Part shown: positions 40,883 through 51,585 of the stretch, piece after piece
Layout of the letters: every line of letters begins with the position of its first letter
Position numbering within the stretch: position 1 is the first letter of the stretch
Origin: Meira nashicola
Lineage: Eukaryota > Basidiomycota > Exobasidiomycetes > Exobasidiales > Brachybasidiaceae
NCBI GenBank assembly: GCA_001600355.1
Contig: BCJU01000002.1
Coordinates: 744,001 to 808,000 of the forward strand
DNA: 64,000 bases
Reading direction: 5' to 3'
The notes under the pieces: generated by a model
What the model saw: only the letters and a program-made list of their open reading frames with translations
Databases searched by the model: none
What the model was told of the DNA's origin: nothing
Program-made: the position numbers and the translations under genes

Positions 40883-41555
40883 ATGAACATTTCTTCATAC
40901 TTTTTCGCCTTTTTATACATCGCATCTATTCTTCTCATTAACACAAATGCAAAAACATCAAGAATAGATTCGCTCCTTAAACGACATCCAGAAGATAAAT
41001 GCGACGGAACAAGGATGTTTTATACACCTCTTATACGTAAAAAGGATGAAGAAGGTGAGTAAAGAGAAGTGGTTGTTTTATTATCATTCAACAATACTGA
41101 CTTTTATGAGCTGTAGAACTGGGCGTTTGTGATTCTTCTTGTTCATCAATTCAGACAAAAAGTTTATCATCTTCTCCTGGCGCACAAAGAAGAATGCATA
41201 AAAAGCAAACAAGAAAAAGAACATCAGAAACAGATTCTCAACAAACAACAACTTCAATTTGGAATAAAACATCTTCTTCGAATTTATATACATGTGATAA
41301 TACCAAAACATGGCCAGAAGAAGGTATACCGGAAAATGTAAAAGACAACTTTCCGTTTAATATGCGTACTTGCTTTTACGATCAAGCAAATACAGTAGAA
41401 GAAGAATTAAAAGCGCAAAAAATATTCGAACAGGTGTGTAAATTGATAAAAGGAAGAATGAAAGTAGAGTTACTAACTATCATCATGATCATCATTCATA
41501 GGCATGCAAAGATGCAAACGGAGTCTTTGTCAGACCGCTTCATCGTACTTGGTAG
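40883..41555 (+). CDS. Small secreted six-cysteine protein (spliced, 180 aa)
   Basis: Three exons were deduced by frame and splice signals: 40883-41054, 41117-41433 and 41502-41555. Introns are 62 nt (GTGAGT...TGTAG) and 68 nt (GTGTGT...CATAG, with a perfect TACTAAC branch site near 41471). The product has 180 residues. A clear signal peptide covers residues 1-23 (hydrophobic FFAFLYIASILLI, cleavage after TNA). A Lys-Arg pair at 33-34 suggests Kex2 processing. The mature part has six cysteines (40, 62, 66, 117, 143, 165), no membrane segment, a basic stretch at 82-92 and one N-glycosylation sequon at 107. I do not recognise a family. The features fit secreted effector-like or extracellular proteins. 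It converges with RRP8, 145 bp apart. Confidence 0.72.
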
Positions 41556-41700
41556 CCAGCCGGCCGATTTGACAGTAATGAAACATTGTATAATATCATT
41601 CATCAGCATAACAACTTCTATTTCCTTAGCATACATTACATCATTTGTACATTATTACACATCATTGATATACCTAGATTATTATTATTACACCAAATTA

Positions 41701-43326
41701 TCATCGTCTTTTGTAGATGCATGGCTTGAGAATCGTTTGACCATTCTCGATAATTGAATCAAGTTCAGCTTGAGTAGAATACGGCAATGTCCATTGTGAA
41801 GATGGTTTCTTGTGAAAGGTAAAGATGATAAAGTGTGTATTGCTTGAATCTTCTTTTTCAAATTTAAATCCAAGAGATTCAACAATTTCGATAAATTCTT
41901 TCTTGTTTGTGAACCTACTCGTAACTTCTGCAATAATCAATTCACCAAACGGTCTAACGATTCTACTTGATTCACGTATCTTATCCACCCAATTCGTAGC
42001 CATCAAACTTAAACAAAACACGGCAACATCTACGATTCTAGATGAATCTTCATCAGCACCACCACTTTTTGTACCCATCGAAGCTACTTTACCCGGCAAA
42101 GGCAAAACTCCAACTTGTGCAACATCTAATCCTTTCACAAATCCATCTTGGCTGTCCAAAAGATCGTAACTCATAACACGTGGTCGAATCGATTTATCTT
42201 CGCTCAACCATTTAGCCAATAAGCCTTCACCTGCACCTAAGTCTACAATCAAAGCACCTTTTGCGTATCGTCCGTTGCCAAATTTAGCGTCTGTATTTTG
42301 TTTCTTTCCGCCATTCTTTGATTTTCCATTCGTATGTTGCTGTTGTACATTTTGCGATCCGCTTTCTATTTCTCTTTGTGCATCCCTAATCATTTCAAAG
42401 ATTTGTTTTACTGGAATTTTTGGCCAATGCTTTACCTGTTCACGAAACCCTTCATGATATTCTTCAAATTTGATAGGATCATTTTGTATCATTTCAAGTG
42501 TATTTTTGGATGTTGTCGTATACATCGTTTCATTAATTTGCCGAAATCTGGCTCCAGATAATTTTGAGGTAAGCGAACTGCGCGGCTGAGATTGTATGGT
42601 GGGTTTGACAGGAGGAGAAGAAGGATTGATTGTTTTGGGCTGAATTTCTGCCTTTAGGTGTTGCTCTTCGCCATTCTCTGAAATCGATTGCGTTGCTGAT
42701 GCTTCTCCTTGCAGTCTTTGCTGCTTGCGTAGCTTCTTTCGAGCCTTCTTTGACAGATGTTGTAGGGAATCATCTCCCGCAGAAGTGTCTTGCGTGCCTC
42801 CATTGGTCTGAATGAACTCCTTATCTGCAGCAGGTTTCTCTATGACACTATTTTTCTTGAGGGCTGCTTTTGCTTTGACGGGAACAGCGAAAGGGTCTGC
42901 TTTCCGCTTCTTTGCGTTTTGCACTTCTTTCCCTGTTGCCTTTTTACCGTTTAACAATGTGTCTTTTGACTCCTCATCAACATCTTCTTCTTGTTGTTTT
43001 CCTTCGTAATTTTCATTATATTTCCTCTTTCCAACTAGAGCACCCTTCAATCTACGATCCTGTTGTGATTGTGCATTCAAGTGTATGCTATTATGTTCCT
43101 TTTCAGCTCCCAAACCTAGATTAACAGGTCGATGAACAAGCTGATTATCATTTCTAGGTTTGCTTATCTTATTCACTTTAGAGTTTGATCCATTAGCAGC
43201 TGCACTTAAAGCATCAAATCGACTACCAATCTCATCCGCCAATCTTGCACGTTCCATTCGAAGTTGTTCTTGAATTTGTGCCATTTCCAGCTGCTCTTGT
43301 TCAGCAGCCGTATTATTAACAACCAT
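41701..43326 (-). CDS. RRP8: Rrp8, 25S rRNA adenine-N1 methyltransferase
   Basis: Single exon, 541 residues. Rrp8 methylates N1 of an adenine in large-subunit rRNA in the nucleolus and aids early pre-rRNA cleavage. The Rossmann-like methyltransferase domain is at about 350-540. Motif I is VDLGAGEGLLA, the acidic strand is MSYDLL, and motif IV with its flank is VDVAVFCLSLMATNW, followed by GELIIAEVTSRF. The preceding conserved helical segment, about 255-320, includes KLSGARFRQINETMYTT. The N-terminal 240 residues are Lys/Gln/Glu-rich with basic clusters (KKARKKLRKQQRL) suited to nucleolar targeting. It is longer than yeast Rrp8 (392 residues) because of this N-terminus. Confidence 0.9.
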   Translation of the reverse strand: MVVNNTAAEQEQLEMAQIQEQLRMERARLADEIGSRFDALSAAANGSNSKVNKISKPRNDNQLVHRPVNLGLGAEKEHNSIHLNAQSQQDRRLKGALVGKRKYNENYEGKQQEEDVDEESKDTLLNGKKATGKEVQNAKKRKADPFAVPVKAKAALKKNSVIEKPAADKEFIQTNGGTQDTSAGDDSLQHLSKKARKKLRKQQRLQGEASATQSISENGEEQHLKAEIQPKTINPSSPPVKPTIQSQPRSSLTSKLSGARFRQINETMYTTTSKNTLEMIQNDPIKFEEYHEGFREQVKHWPKIPVKQIFEMIRDAQREIESGSQNVQQQHTNGKSKNGGKKQNTDAKFGNGRYAKGALIVDLGAGEGLLAKWLSEDKSIRPRVMSYDLLDSQDGFVKGLDVAQVGVLPLPGKVASMGTKSGGADEDSSRIVDVAVFCLSLMATNWVDKIRESSRIVRPFGELIIAEVTSRFTNKKEFIEIVESLGFKFEKEDSSNTHFIIFTFHKKPSSQWTLPYSTQAELDSIIENGQTILKPCIYKRR

Positions 43327-44279
43327 ACTGGTTAAATGTATGCTTCAGTGGCTACGAGGTTGCTCAAAGGATTATTGTGGTCTTCTATAACTTCTATATC
43401 ATGATGGTACTCAATTATGCATACTTCATGCAAATCAAAGAAGAATCCAAAAATTATCTTTAGCGTCCACTTTTCAAAAAAAAAAAAGTTCAGACGATAA
43501 TTACGTAATCAATCTATTAAATAATCTGAGCAATCGCGCTCTTGTAGACTTTGAAAGTAAGGCACGAAAGAAGCACAGCTCGCAGTGTACGCAGATGCAC
43601 TTTTGGTCCCACACGCGGCGCATACTCTGGTAAAGAACTACTACTGGATGTACTGTGCGGGGTCTAATGAGCAGCGGAAGACGAATAACAAATAATTCTC
43701 GCGCCGGTGCAGCACAGCGAATTCGGATCCAAACCTAGACCGGATACGTTTCTTTGGGCACAATCAGAGCGACGTAGGGTTCGGCAAAAATGAGAATCTG
43801 GCAAAACAGCTCAGACGCAAACAAAATTCTTTCAGTCTACATTAGCGTAAGATTCGAGTCCATTTGCAGCTGATGGGAATTTTAATTTGATTAAAAAAAA
43901 ACTTATCGAGTGCAAAATCAGAGACAAGAGAGAAAAAAAAAAGAAGAGAAGCAACCCTCTTTTTTTTCGTATTCACTTGCATTAGCGCAGTCTTTTTGCA
44001 TTTTTTACCCTTTCGATTGGATCAAGCGTGGGGCTCCTTCATGTCATCAAAGCCCGTCTTTCAGTTCAGAGATTTGATGGCAATCAACATTTCATCTTCT
44101 TGACTTGATCTTCATCGGCTCCTATCCTCTCTTTCCGCTTTGGCCGTAAAACTTGCCCTTTGTTCGAATACGCGTTGATCGCGTAACAAAGATCAAAATA
44201 AGTCATCTTTCATTTCCGAGCCGCTTTCCACCAATTTCCGCACATCATCTTTCTTCATCCTCGACTTAATTCGTACATC
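43327..44279. promoter_or_regulatory. Divergent promoter region of RRP8 and PalI
   Basis: This 953 bp region contains A-rich and T-rich homopolymer runs (43478-43490, 43928-43970). A pyrimidine-rich leader runs from about 43960 to the PalI ATG. I find no GCCAAG hexamer here, unlike the next intergenic region. Confidence 0.45.
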
Positions 44280-45518
44280 ATGGGCTACGGAAGAAGAATA
44301 AAGGGTTCTTTGCGACAGCGTTGTCAAGCTTTTTGCAATTGGTTAGGACCTACGAAATGTATTTTATTAGGAGCAACAATTCTGTTTGGTTCTTTTATCG
44401 TTCAATTGCTCACATCAATTGGTGTTCCATACATTAAAGCATTTGATTTTTATCGATTCGATCTCAGCAATTATACATTTATCGAATTAGGAATGTGGGC
44501 AGCATGTAACGGACGTGAAGCATTCATGATCCCATCAAGACCAGATCTCAATCAACCTGAACAATTCAATTGTCCACCTGCTGCTTGGGGATGGCAGAGT
44601 TTGCGATATTCCGGTATCACAAGAGCATTCTTTCATCACAATCTTCCTAAAGCACTAATCATGCATCCGATCGCATGCTGTTTCACATTTTTCGCAATGG
44701 TAACAGCTTTGGTCACAATGAAACGTCAAAAACAACATTTCCTATTGCCTATATTCTCTTTCTTTTCTTGCTTGTTCGCTTTGATCAGCTTTGTTATCGA
44801 TCTTGCAACTTTCGTTCCAGCTCGTGGAAAGTTAATGTCACCCAACGCATACACCGTCTTAGGTGCAACTGTTACTAGTACAGAATATGGACCAGCATTT
44901 TGGTTGAGTTTGACATGTTTCGTTTTGGATATCGTTGGTAATTCGATCATTATTGCAGGATACGGAATTTGGAGAATGCAAAGGAATCATTCTCGTTACC
45001 ATGCACGTAATGAAAGTAACACTTCTTCCAACGATCCAGATTTGGAAAAGAGAGGTGGTTCACGTATGGCACGTCGTGGTTATTTCGCAAACGATTCTGT
45101 TGCTTCTCTCAGTGATCATACTCCGTACAACGAAGAAAAGATTAATGAAAATGAACGTGCTTCAGGTACAATGTCTGCTATGTCAAGGCACAGTAATGCA
45201 TCTAGAATACGATCACGCACACCAACTCAAGCCGTTCATGAAGTTCTTCCAGCCGCTCAACAGACACAACATCACAATCATGAAGAAGAAGAGGAACATA
45301 TTCAAACACGTGAAGATGAAGATGACATTGACGAATCCGATCAAGACGGTGATGATGGATATGATAGTGCGGTAAGCGCTTATGCTGATGCAAGAAGTGA
45401 AGTAGACGGAGCAAGTAGAAGTAGAGTAACTCTTTCTTCACCTACCATTGATTCTTCAAGACGATCAAGCGATGGAGTATCAAAAGCTATCAAACGTAAA
45501 CCCGTTCAAGGTTATTGA
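44280..45518 (+). CDS. RIM9: PalI/Rim9-type SUR7 family membrane protein
   Basis: Single exon, 412 residues, four membrane segments: about 27-50 (CILLGATILFGSFIVQLL), 126-145, 156-178 and 204-226. The extracellular loop carries GMWAACNG, the W...C pattern of the SUR7/PalI family. In the pal/Rim ambient-pH pathway PalI (Rim9) helps place the sensor PalH/Rim21 at the plasma membrane. The C-terminal 180 residues are cytosolic, Ser- and Arg-rich with an acidic stretch, as in PalI rather than the short Sur7 proteins. Its direct neighbour is a PacC/Rim101 gene on the same strand, which supports the PalI reading. A Sur7-type eisosome role remains an alternative. Confidence 0.78.
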   Translation: MGYGRRIKGSLRQRCQAFCNWLGPTKCILLGATILFGSFIVQLLTSIGVPYIKAFDFYRFDLSNYTFIELGMWAACNGREAFMIPSRPDLNQPEQFNCPPAAWGWQSLRYSGITRAFFHHNLPKALIMHPIACCFTFFAMVTALVTMKRQKQHFLLPIFSFFSCLFALISFVIDLATFVPARGKLMSPNAYTVLGATVTSTEYGPAFWLSLTCFVLDIVGNSIIIAGYGIWRMQRNHSRYHARNESNTSSNDPDLEKRGGSRMARRGYFANDSVASLSDHTPYNEEKINENERASGTMSAMSRHSNASRIRSRTPTQAVHEVLPAAQQTQHHNHEEEEEHIQTREDEDDIDESDQDGDDGYDSAVSAYADARSEVDGASRSRVTLSSPTIDSSRRSSDGVSKAIKRKPVQGY

Positions 45519-45742
45519 ACCCCTAGCATACATTCTTTCTTTCATTCCTTTCACTGTTCATATAGCGCATTCATTTTGACTTTGTTTTCTTCTCTCTCAT
45601 TCATATAATTACACACCTATCCTTTGTATATACATATTCACTAGCAATAGCTAAAAAGATCATCGTTACACATTCAGACCGAGTTGAGTAAGCTCCGATT
45701 AATTGAACATCAATATGACGTAATCCATCTTCATGATTCCAT

Positions 45743-46139
45743 GCCAAGAAATTAATGCGGAGAATTCGTCTTCTATCTGAACTAGAAGCAAGGGTTTAGT
45801 TTGCTTGGCTGTTACGGATGGCAGAAGCACGTGAATATATGTACATAGCCTTCTTTCTGGATAACAAGGAGGATTAAAAAAAGCTTGGCAATTTTTATCT
45901 GACAGGTAAAGACCGCCACTTCTTGGCATTCGGATTGGGTCTGCCGGCAGTTCACAAGGCACGGAAAGTATGTATGAAACGTTGGCTAATTTTCTTCCTT
46001 TGCTAAAGTGCCTAAAATTGGGGCGTAAAAAATAAAATATGAGCCAATGTGCTGTGCGCATCCCTTCTATGCGCACAGTAGCTGCTGGAGAATTTCGTAC
46101 ATAAACGTAATCTACAAAATAGGTCTTGGCATTCTTGGC
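45743..46139. promoter_or_regulatory. Cluster of six PacC/Rim101 consensus sites (GCCAAG)
   Basis: GCCAAG occurs on the plus strand at 45743-45748. Its complement CTTGGC occurs at 45804-45809, 45884-45889, 45922-45927, 46125-46130 and 46134-46139. GCCARG is the established PacC/Rim101 binding hexamer. Six in about 400 bp compares with roughly 0.2 expected by equal-base arithmetic. Autoregulation of the downstream PacC gene is inferred. Confidence 0.65.
46052..46078. other. Perfect 10-bp hairpin upstream of PacC
   Basis: CTGTGCGCAT and ATGCGCACAG flank a 7-nt loop. It lies among the GCCAAG sites and may be either a dyad protein-binding site or a 5' leader structure. Confidence 0.65.
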
Positions 46140-46461
46140 ACTTCCACTTTGCTCCTCCTCACCATACTACAAAATTGACGTCAACATCGTTCAAATTGAT
46201 TCAATTGAATTTCCCTTTTTTGATTGATCTTCGCTTTGATCATTACCATCACCATCATTGTTAATTAAAGCTATACGATCATCAACAAGTAACATTTTCA
46301 AAGTAGGAACAAGATTGAAAATTGATCAAATCAGACGTTCCTGAACTATCAGCTCGTACGACTCAAAGAGGTGGCCTCTTTATTTCTTTTTGCGCGCGCG
46401 CATTCAAACTATCAAGAACAATAAACAACAATAGACACAAGTCATTCTAATCGCAATCAGA

Positions 46462-49062
46462 ATGTCCTCTGTCTCGGAAGATGCAAGCCTTCGCGCATCA
46501 GTAAGCACTCCTTCCACTTCTTCTCCATTCGATAATCAATCCTCTCCCGCAGGTAGTACATTAGCAACTTCCATGTCTTCTGCTTCTTCTCAACAAGGCG
46601 AGGAAGTTAAAATGATTCATTGCAGATGGGATGGTTGTCAAAAGACATACGATGATCCTGAAGATCTTTATCATCATTTGTGCAACGATCACGTAGGACG
46701 TAAATCAACAAATAATCTTTGCTTAAGTTGCAAATGGGAAGGATGTGATGTTACATGTGCAAAACGTGATCATATCACAAGTCATTTAAGAGTTCATACT
46801 CCACTCAAACCACATGCATGTGATGCTTGTGGAAAACTTTTCAAACGTCCACAAGATTTAAAGAAACATGAACGCATTCACACCGAACAACATCATCAAG
46901 CAAGACAAATGAAATATCAAACTGGAGGACCTTCAGGTATGCATCCTTATGGAATGCAACATACAATGGCAAGATTCGGTATGGATAACGTTGCTGGCCC
47001 TGCCGCTGCAGCAGCAGCAGCAGCCGCGGCCGCCGCCACTTCAAGTCATCATTCAATGGGCGGTTGGGGTGTCAGAAATCCATACGATCAACATGGATAT
47101 CATCACTCTGCACCTTTATACCATGGCTACATGGATAACAGTCATCAACAAAGCATGTATCCATCCTTACCTGGACAACAACGTCATGTCTCACCTGCAA
47201 CTCATAATTCACTTTCCCCTTTGAGCTCTCATTTAGGTACACCCGCTTCGGGCGGAAGTCCAGCCGCACATTCTTATCGTGGCAGTATGATAATGAGCAA
47301 TGACGGATATTCGGGTATGCAAGCTGAACATCCAAAAGCACACGATGATCCAAATTCATATTCTTATCTTGCTCAAGGATCTTCTTTGGCTGGCTCAAAG
47401 AGATCTCATGAAGCAACAGCAAGTTTATTCGATGACGTTCGCCGTAAGCGCGTTGCGCCCACTTATGACAACATTATGGCCGAAAGATTAGAACATTCTT
47501 TCGCCAACGGAATTGATGATGCAACTCTTCATGCTATTTTGAGCTCGTTTGGAAATAGTAGTAATGTTGAACCTGAAGTACAAAGTACTTCTTTGTACCC
47601 ATCCTTAGATTCACACCAACAACAAGCTCCTCTTGCTTCCACACATTCAAACCAAGGCAAATTTTCACTTCCTGAAGCATTTAAGCAAACTGATTTGGCA
47701 GAATTGAACGCTTTCTTGTTGCAAGTTGGTGCCAATGCAGCACGAACAGATACGAATGAGCAAGTGAACCAACATCATCAATCTTCCAACACCAATTCTT
47801 CAAGTCACAATAATGTTGATTTGAGCGGATTTGATTTCCAAGCCGCTCTTGCTGCAAGTGGATTGACAAACATTGCAGGATTTGATCAAAATTTACTGCA
47901 AATGTCACAACCTGATCTTTCTTCTATGGGAGATACATCAGGATCATCATCTCACGGAGGCGATGCATGGAACAGACCGATTGCACAATTACCACAAAGG
48001 GCTATGCATAACTCATACGGATCAAACATGTCATTCGACAACATTCGTCAATCAAGAGTTCCATCTTATGTGCCTCAATTGGGTGCAAAGGATATGATCA
48101 GCCCCATGTACAGACATGTTGAAGCTTTGACAAGAGCAGCACCGGATGTGGAACGACAAGTATCTGCTCCAACAATGTCAAAGTCAAAAGGTGCAGAGGA
48201 TGAAGATATGAGCGAAGCAGCTTCTTCACATGAAGAAGATGATCAATCATCGTCATCATCATCACCATTGGCAACGAAACCTAAGGATTCCAGTCCTGGC
48301 TTGAACTTGTACCCACGCATGTCGATGAATGATTCATCTAGAAGAATGCCTATGCCAGTATCTTTGGAACGATCTAGCTCAGATGGATCGAGTTCAATTA
48401 GATCTACGATACCTTCTATAACTTCCATTTTACAAGACAGACCGAGCGGCCAAAAGCAATGGCGTGAACATCAAGCAAGAGCATCATTCAGTTCTTCTTC
48501 ACCCAGTCCACCTCCACAATCCCCTTCTGTCAATTCATCAGAGCCATTGTATCCTTCCCTTCGTCAAGAATCACCATCGCCATCTACAGGATCTTCGGGT
48601 GGTATGGAAGATGTTGCAAGAGATGTTGCAGCTTTGGATGTTGAAACGAAACCTATTCCTTCTAAAGTTCGTCAACATCATGCTCGATTGATCATTCAAT
48701 TGTTAGTAGCTTTGAACGATCCTGAACGTAGGAAAGCATTACTAGAACATTCTTCTGATACTTTGGCACCATTGCGATTGAGAGCAACGACAGATGAAGA
48801 TGAAGAAGACAAAATGGATGTTGCTACAACACCAACTCTTACTTCTTCTCGTCAATTGAAACCTGAAGATGGAGATGAAACTCGAAGTGATGGAACTGGA
48901 TCAGATGAAACCGCAAACGGAAAACAACAACAACAAAAACCTTCTCCTCCAACAATCATTCGAAGTCACTTACCAAAGATAAGCGATCTTTTGAACGAAG
49001 TAGATTCTTCTGCGCCACCAAAGGGTGCAGGTGGAAGAAGGATTATGGATATGGATATCTAA
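46462..49062 (+). CDS. RIM101: PacC/Rim101 pH-responsive zinc-finger transcription factor
   Basis: Single exon, 866 residues. Three C2H2 fingers lie at about residues 53-142. The signature stretches [17 protein letters not shown] and [19 protein letters not shown] are diagnostic for PacC/Rim101. A final finger reads [25 protein letters not shown]. Three YPSL motifs occur at residues 233, 379 and 697, matching the YPx[L/I] motif through which PacC binds PalA/Rim20 for proteolytic activation. A poly-Ala run lies at about 181-193, and the rest is Ser/Gln/His-rich. A conserved-looking helix at about 728-760 ([22 protein letters not shown]) precedes the acidic tail. PacC activates alkaline genes and represses acid genes after cleavage of its C-terminal part. 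Upstream GCCAAG sites suggest autoregulation. Confidence 0.92.
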   Translation: MSSVSEDASLRASVSTPSTSSPFDNQSSPAGSTLATSMSSASSQQGEEVKMIHCRWDGCQKTYDDPEDLYHHLCNDHVGRKSTNNLCLSCKWEGCDVTCAKRDHITSHLRVHTPLKPHACDACGKLFKRPQDLKKHERIHTEQHHQARQMKYQTGGPSGMHPYGMQHTMARFGMDNVAGPAAAAAAAAAAAATSSHHSMGGWGVRNPYDQHGYHHSAPLYHGYMDNSHQQSMYPSLPGQQRHVSPATHNSLSPLSSHLGTPASGGSPAAHSYRGSMIMSNDGYSGMQAEHPKAHDDPNSYSYLAQGSSLAGSKRSHEATASLFDDVRRKRVAPTYDNIMAERLEHSFANGIDDATLHAILSSFGNSSNVEPEVQSTSLYPSLDSHQQQAPLASTHSNQGKFSLPEAFKQTDLAELNAFLLQVGANAARTDTNEQVNQHHQSSNTNSSSHNNVDLSGFDFQAALAASGLTNIAGFDQNLLQMSQPDLSSMGDTSGSSSHGGDAWNRPIAQLPQRAMHNSYGSNMSFDNIRQSRVPSYVPQLGAKDMISPMYRHVEALTRAAPDVERQVSAPTMSKSKGAEDEDMSEAASSHEEDDQSSSSSSPLATKPKDSSPGLNLYPRMSMNDSSRRMPMPVSLERSSSDGSSSIRSTIPSITSILQDRPSGQKQWREHQARASFSSSSPSPPPQSPSVNSSEPLYPSLRQESPSPSTGSSGGMEDVARDVAALDVETKPIPSKVRQHHARLIIQLLVALNDPERRKALLEHSSDTLAPLRLRATTDEDEEDKMDVATTPTLTSSRQLKPEDGDETRSDGTGSDETANGKQQQQKPSPPTIIRSHLPKISDLLNEVDSSAPPKGAGGRRIMDMDI

Positions 49063-49640
49063 GAACAAAGAACAATCTCTTAACATTCCCCCCCTTTTCT
49101 ACCTATTTGTTACCTAAGAAAGAGTCTTTATACTTTCTTTTCTCTTTTTATTTATACTTTCTAGCATTTTATCGTAGCTACTTTTCTTTTATGTTCTCTT
49201 TAAAGATAATAATGCAATTGTATTTGTTTCTGTTATTTGCTATAGAGTGGTGTTGAGTGAAAAAAAGAGTCTTGAAAATAAAGAAAACCACGAAAACCAC
49301 GAAATCCACGAAATCCACGAAAAAGTCCGGAGAATCTCAAAATCCATGAGAAAATCCAAAACCCGCGAAAATTCCAAAATCCAAAAAAAAAAATCGCAAA
49401 TCCAGAAAATAAAATAAAAATTCACAAAAATTAAAAAATGTACGAAAAATGAAAAAAGTCGCAAAGTCAAGGAAAAATCAAAAGAAGTGCAATAAACCGA
49501 AAAATTCAGGGAAATGATAAACAAGACGAGTATGATTTCAGAATTGCTTCTGATTTATAAATTGTTCAGGATTTTTTGCGAAAAAGTACGTACAGAAAGA
49601 GAAAGATGGACAGGTCACACAAATAAAAGCGCTCTTTCTT
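49063..49640. other. Convergent intergenic region with A-rich degenerate repeats
   Basis: This 578 bp region lies between converging stops. From about 49258 to 49515 the plus strand is a purine-rich array of short degenerate units such as AAATCCACGAA and AAAATCC, with almost no pyrimidine runs. It is not coding on either strand in any convincing way. Confidence 0.6.
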
Positions 49641-51108
49641 TTAAAGATGAGGAATTACATTGTATTGTTTGAGAAGTTGTTGAGAACGTTGTTGAACACG
49701 ATCATAACGCTGCCAAAGTTGTTCTGATCGTTTAAGTTCACGTCTACCTTGTTGTTGAAGATGAACTTCATCAGGTCCATCTGCATAACGTAAAGTACGT
49801 AAACCTGCCCACATGCTAGCTAAAGGGAAATCTTGTGAAACACCTGCACCACCATGAACTTGCATTGAATGATCAACAACATCTAAAGCTGCATTCACGA
49901 CTGCAACTTTTGCATATGCGATTTGACTTTGAGCAGCTTTTGCACCATAAAGATCGATCATTCTTGCTGCTGAAATGACTAATAAACGTGCTTGTTCGAT
50001 CTTAATTCTACATTGTGCAATATTTGCAACAACCGTTCCATGTTCTGCTAATAATTTTCCAAATGGTTTCTTTGTTGGATTTGTTGCACGTCTGATCATA
50101 TATTCAAGCGCACGTTCTGCAGTTCCAATACTACGCATGCAATGATGAATTCTTCCTGGTCCTAAACGACCTTGAATGATTTCGAATCCTCTTCCCCAAC
50201 CTAAGATTAAATTCTTGATTGGAACACGAACGTTTGTATATGTAACTTCGCAATGTCCTTCAGGTGCATCATCATATCCGAAAACGCGCATAGGACGAAC
50301 GACTTTTACACCTGGTGCATTTGCAGGAACGATGACAATTGAATGTTGAGCATATGCAGATTGATTTTGAGGATGTGATTTACCCAAAACTAAATGAACT
50401 TTGCATCTTGGATCACCTGCACCAGAAATCCACCATTTATGACCGTTAATCACAATTTCATCACCTTCTTGTTTGATTGAAGTACTAATATTTGTTGCAT
50501 CTGATGAAGCAACAAAACGTTCAGTCATTGAAAATGCACTTCGAATTTCTCCATTTAATAAAGGTAATAACCATGTACGTTGTTGTTCTTCATTTCCATA
50601 CTTTGCTAAAACTTCCATATTTCCTGTATCGGGAGCAGAGCAATTCATTGATTCACTGGCGAAATGATGACCACGACCTAAAATTTCTGCCATTACACCG
50701 TATTCTAAATTTGTCAAATCGACACCATGTTTTGGATAATGATGTTTGCTCAAGAATAAATTCCATAATCCTTGTGATTTTGCTTTCTTTTTTAATTCTT
50801 CAACGATTGAAGGTACAATTTTCCAACGAGTTGAAGGATCGGTACTGATTTGACTTTCGTATAATTCTTCTGCTGGCATGCATTCTTCCTGAAAAGGGAG
50901 AAGAAAAAAAAAAAAAGAAGGATGTATGAGATGATCATCCACACGTAAAAGCTATTAAAATGCTACTCACCACTACAAATCGAACAACTTTGGTTAAAAG
51001 ATCTTTGGCATATTGAGAAAAGTTATTCTCAACCAAAGACCAAGCACCGGGAGAAATGAATCCTTCAACGACGGCAGGATGTAAAGATTGTTTGGCGGCG
51101 GACGACAT
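49641..51108 (-). CDS. Acyl-CoA dehydrogenase (ACAD10/11-like)
   Basis: Two exons, complement 50971-51108 and 49641-50888, with an 82-nt intron (GTGAGT...TTCAG) that holds a long T run. The product has 461 residues. Flavin/substrate-loop features include SAFSMTERFVASSDATN, INGHKWWISGAGDPRC and the C-terminal helix MQVHGGAGVSQDFPLASMWAGLRTLRYADGPDEVH cut here into QVHGGAGVSQDFPL and RYADGPDEVH. The closest pattern is the C-terminal half of ACAD10/11, a family acting in fatty-acid beta-oxidation, but without the aminoglycoside-phosphotransferase domain. There is no mitochondrial presequence and no PTS1 (it ends VIPHL), so location is open. The first ATG of exon 1 is 51108. Confidence 0.85.
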
Positions 51109-51585
51109 ACTGCGCACGAACTAGTTTATGAAAGGGTTTATGTTGTATGAGAAGAAGAGAGTGTTAGAATGTTAGAATGTGGTTGTGATGGTTGATGGGG
51201 AAGATCATCTTTACACTACACAAACATTCTCCGGTAATCAGGCTTTCTGGTTTGCCTAAGAACCGGGGAATGCATTCAATCAGTATAAGAAGTTATGCAA
51301 GCCCTACTTTTTTTGTTGCAGGCACGTCCCTTCTTTTCGCCCGGATAAAACGCTCATACCGCGCCGGCACCGGAGCTTGAGCAACAAGAACATGCAAGAA
51401 AGCTTTAAAACGCTTACCTCACTGCAGCAAGCAAGTGTGGCGGGCGAGTGGGAGTGCGGGGCAGGCTGTAGTACCCTGGCTGTAACTTAATTCGAACAAT
51501 GAACACACATGTCCGTCTTCCGCTTTCTCTTTTTTCTACAAAAAAGATTTCAATGTGATGGGTAGAGTACAATTGTATGTTAATG
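51109..51585. other. Intergenic region between the dehydrogenase and TRM10
   Basis: This 477 bp region is the 5' flank of the dehydrogenase and the 3' flank of TRM10, both on the minus strand. Moderately GC-rich around 51330-51480. No gene or clear repeat seen. Confidence 0.45.

Larger units (their letters stand above)
45519..46461. promoter_or_regulatory. PalI-PacC intergenic region
   Basis: This 943 bp region should hold the PalI 3' UTR and the PacC promoter. It carries six PacC-type hexamers, a perfect 10-bp hairpin (46052-46078) and an alternating GC run (46393-46400) shortly before the PacC start. Confidence 0.6.
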
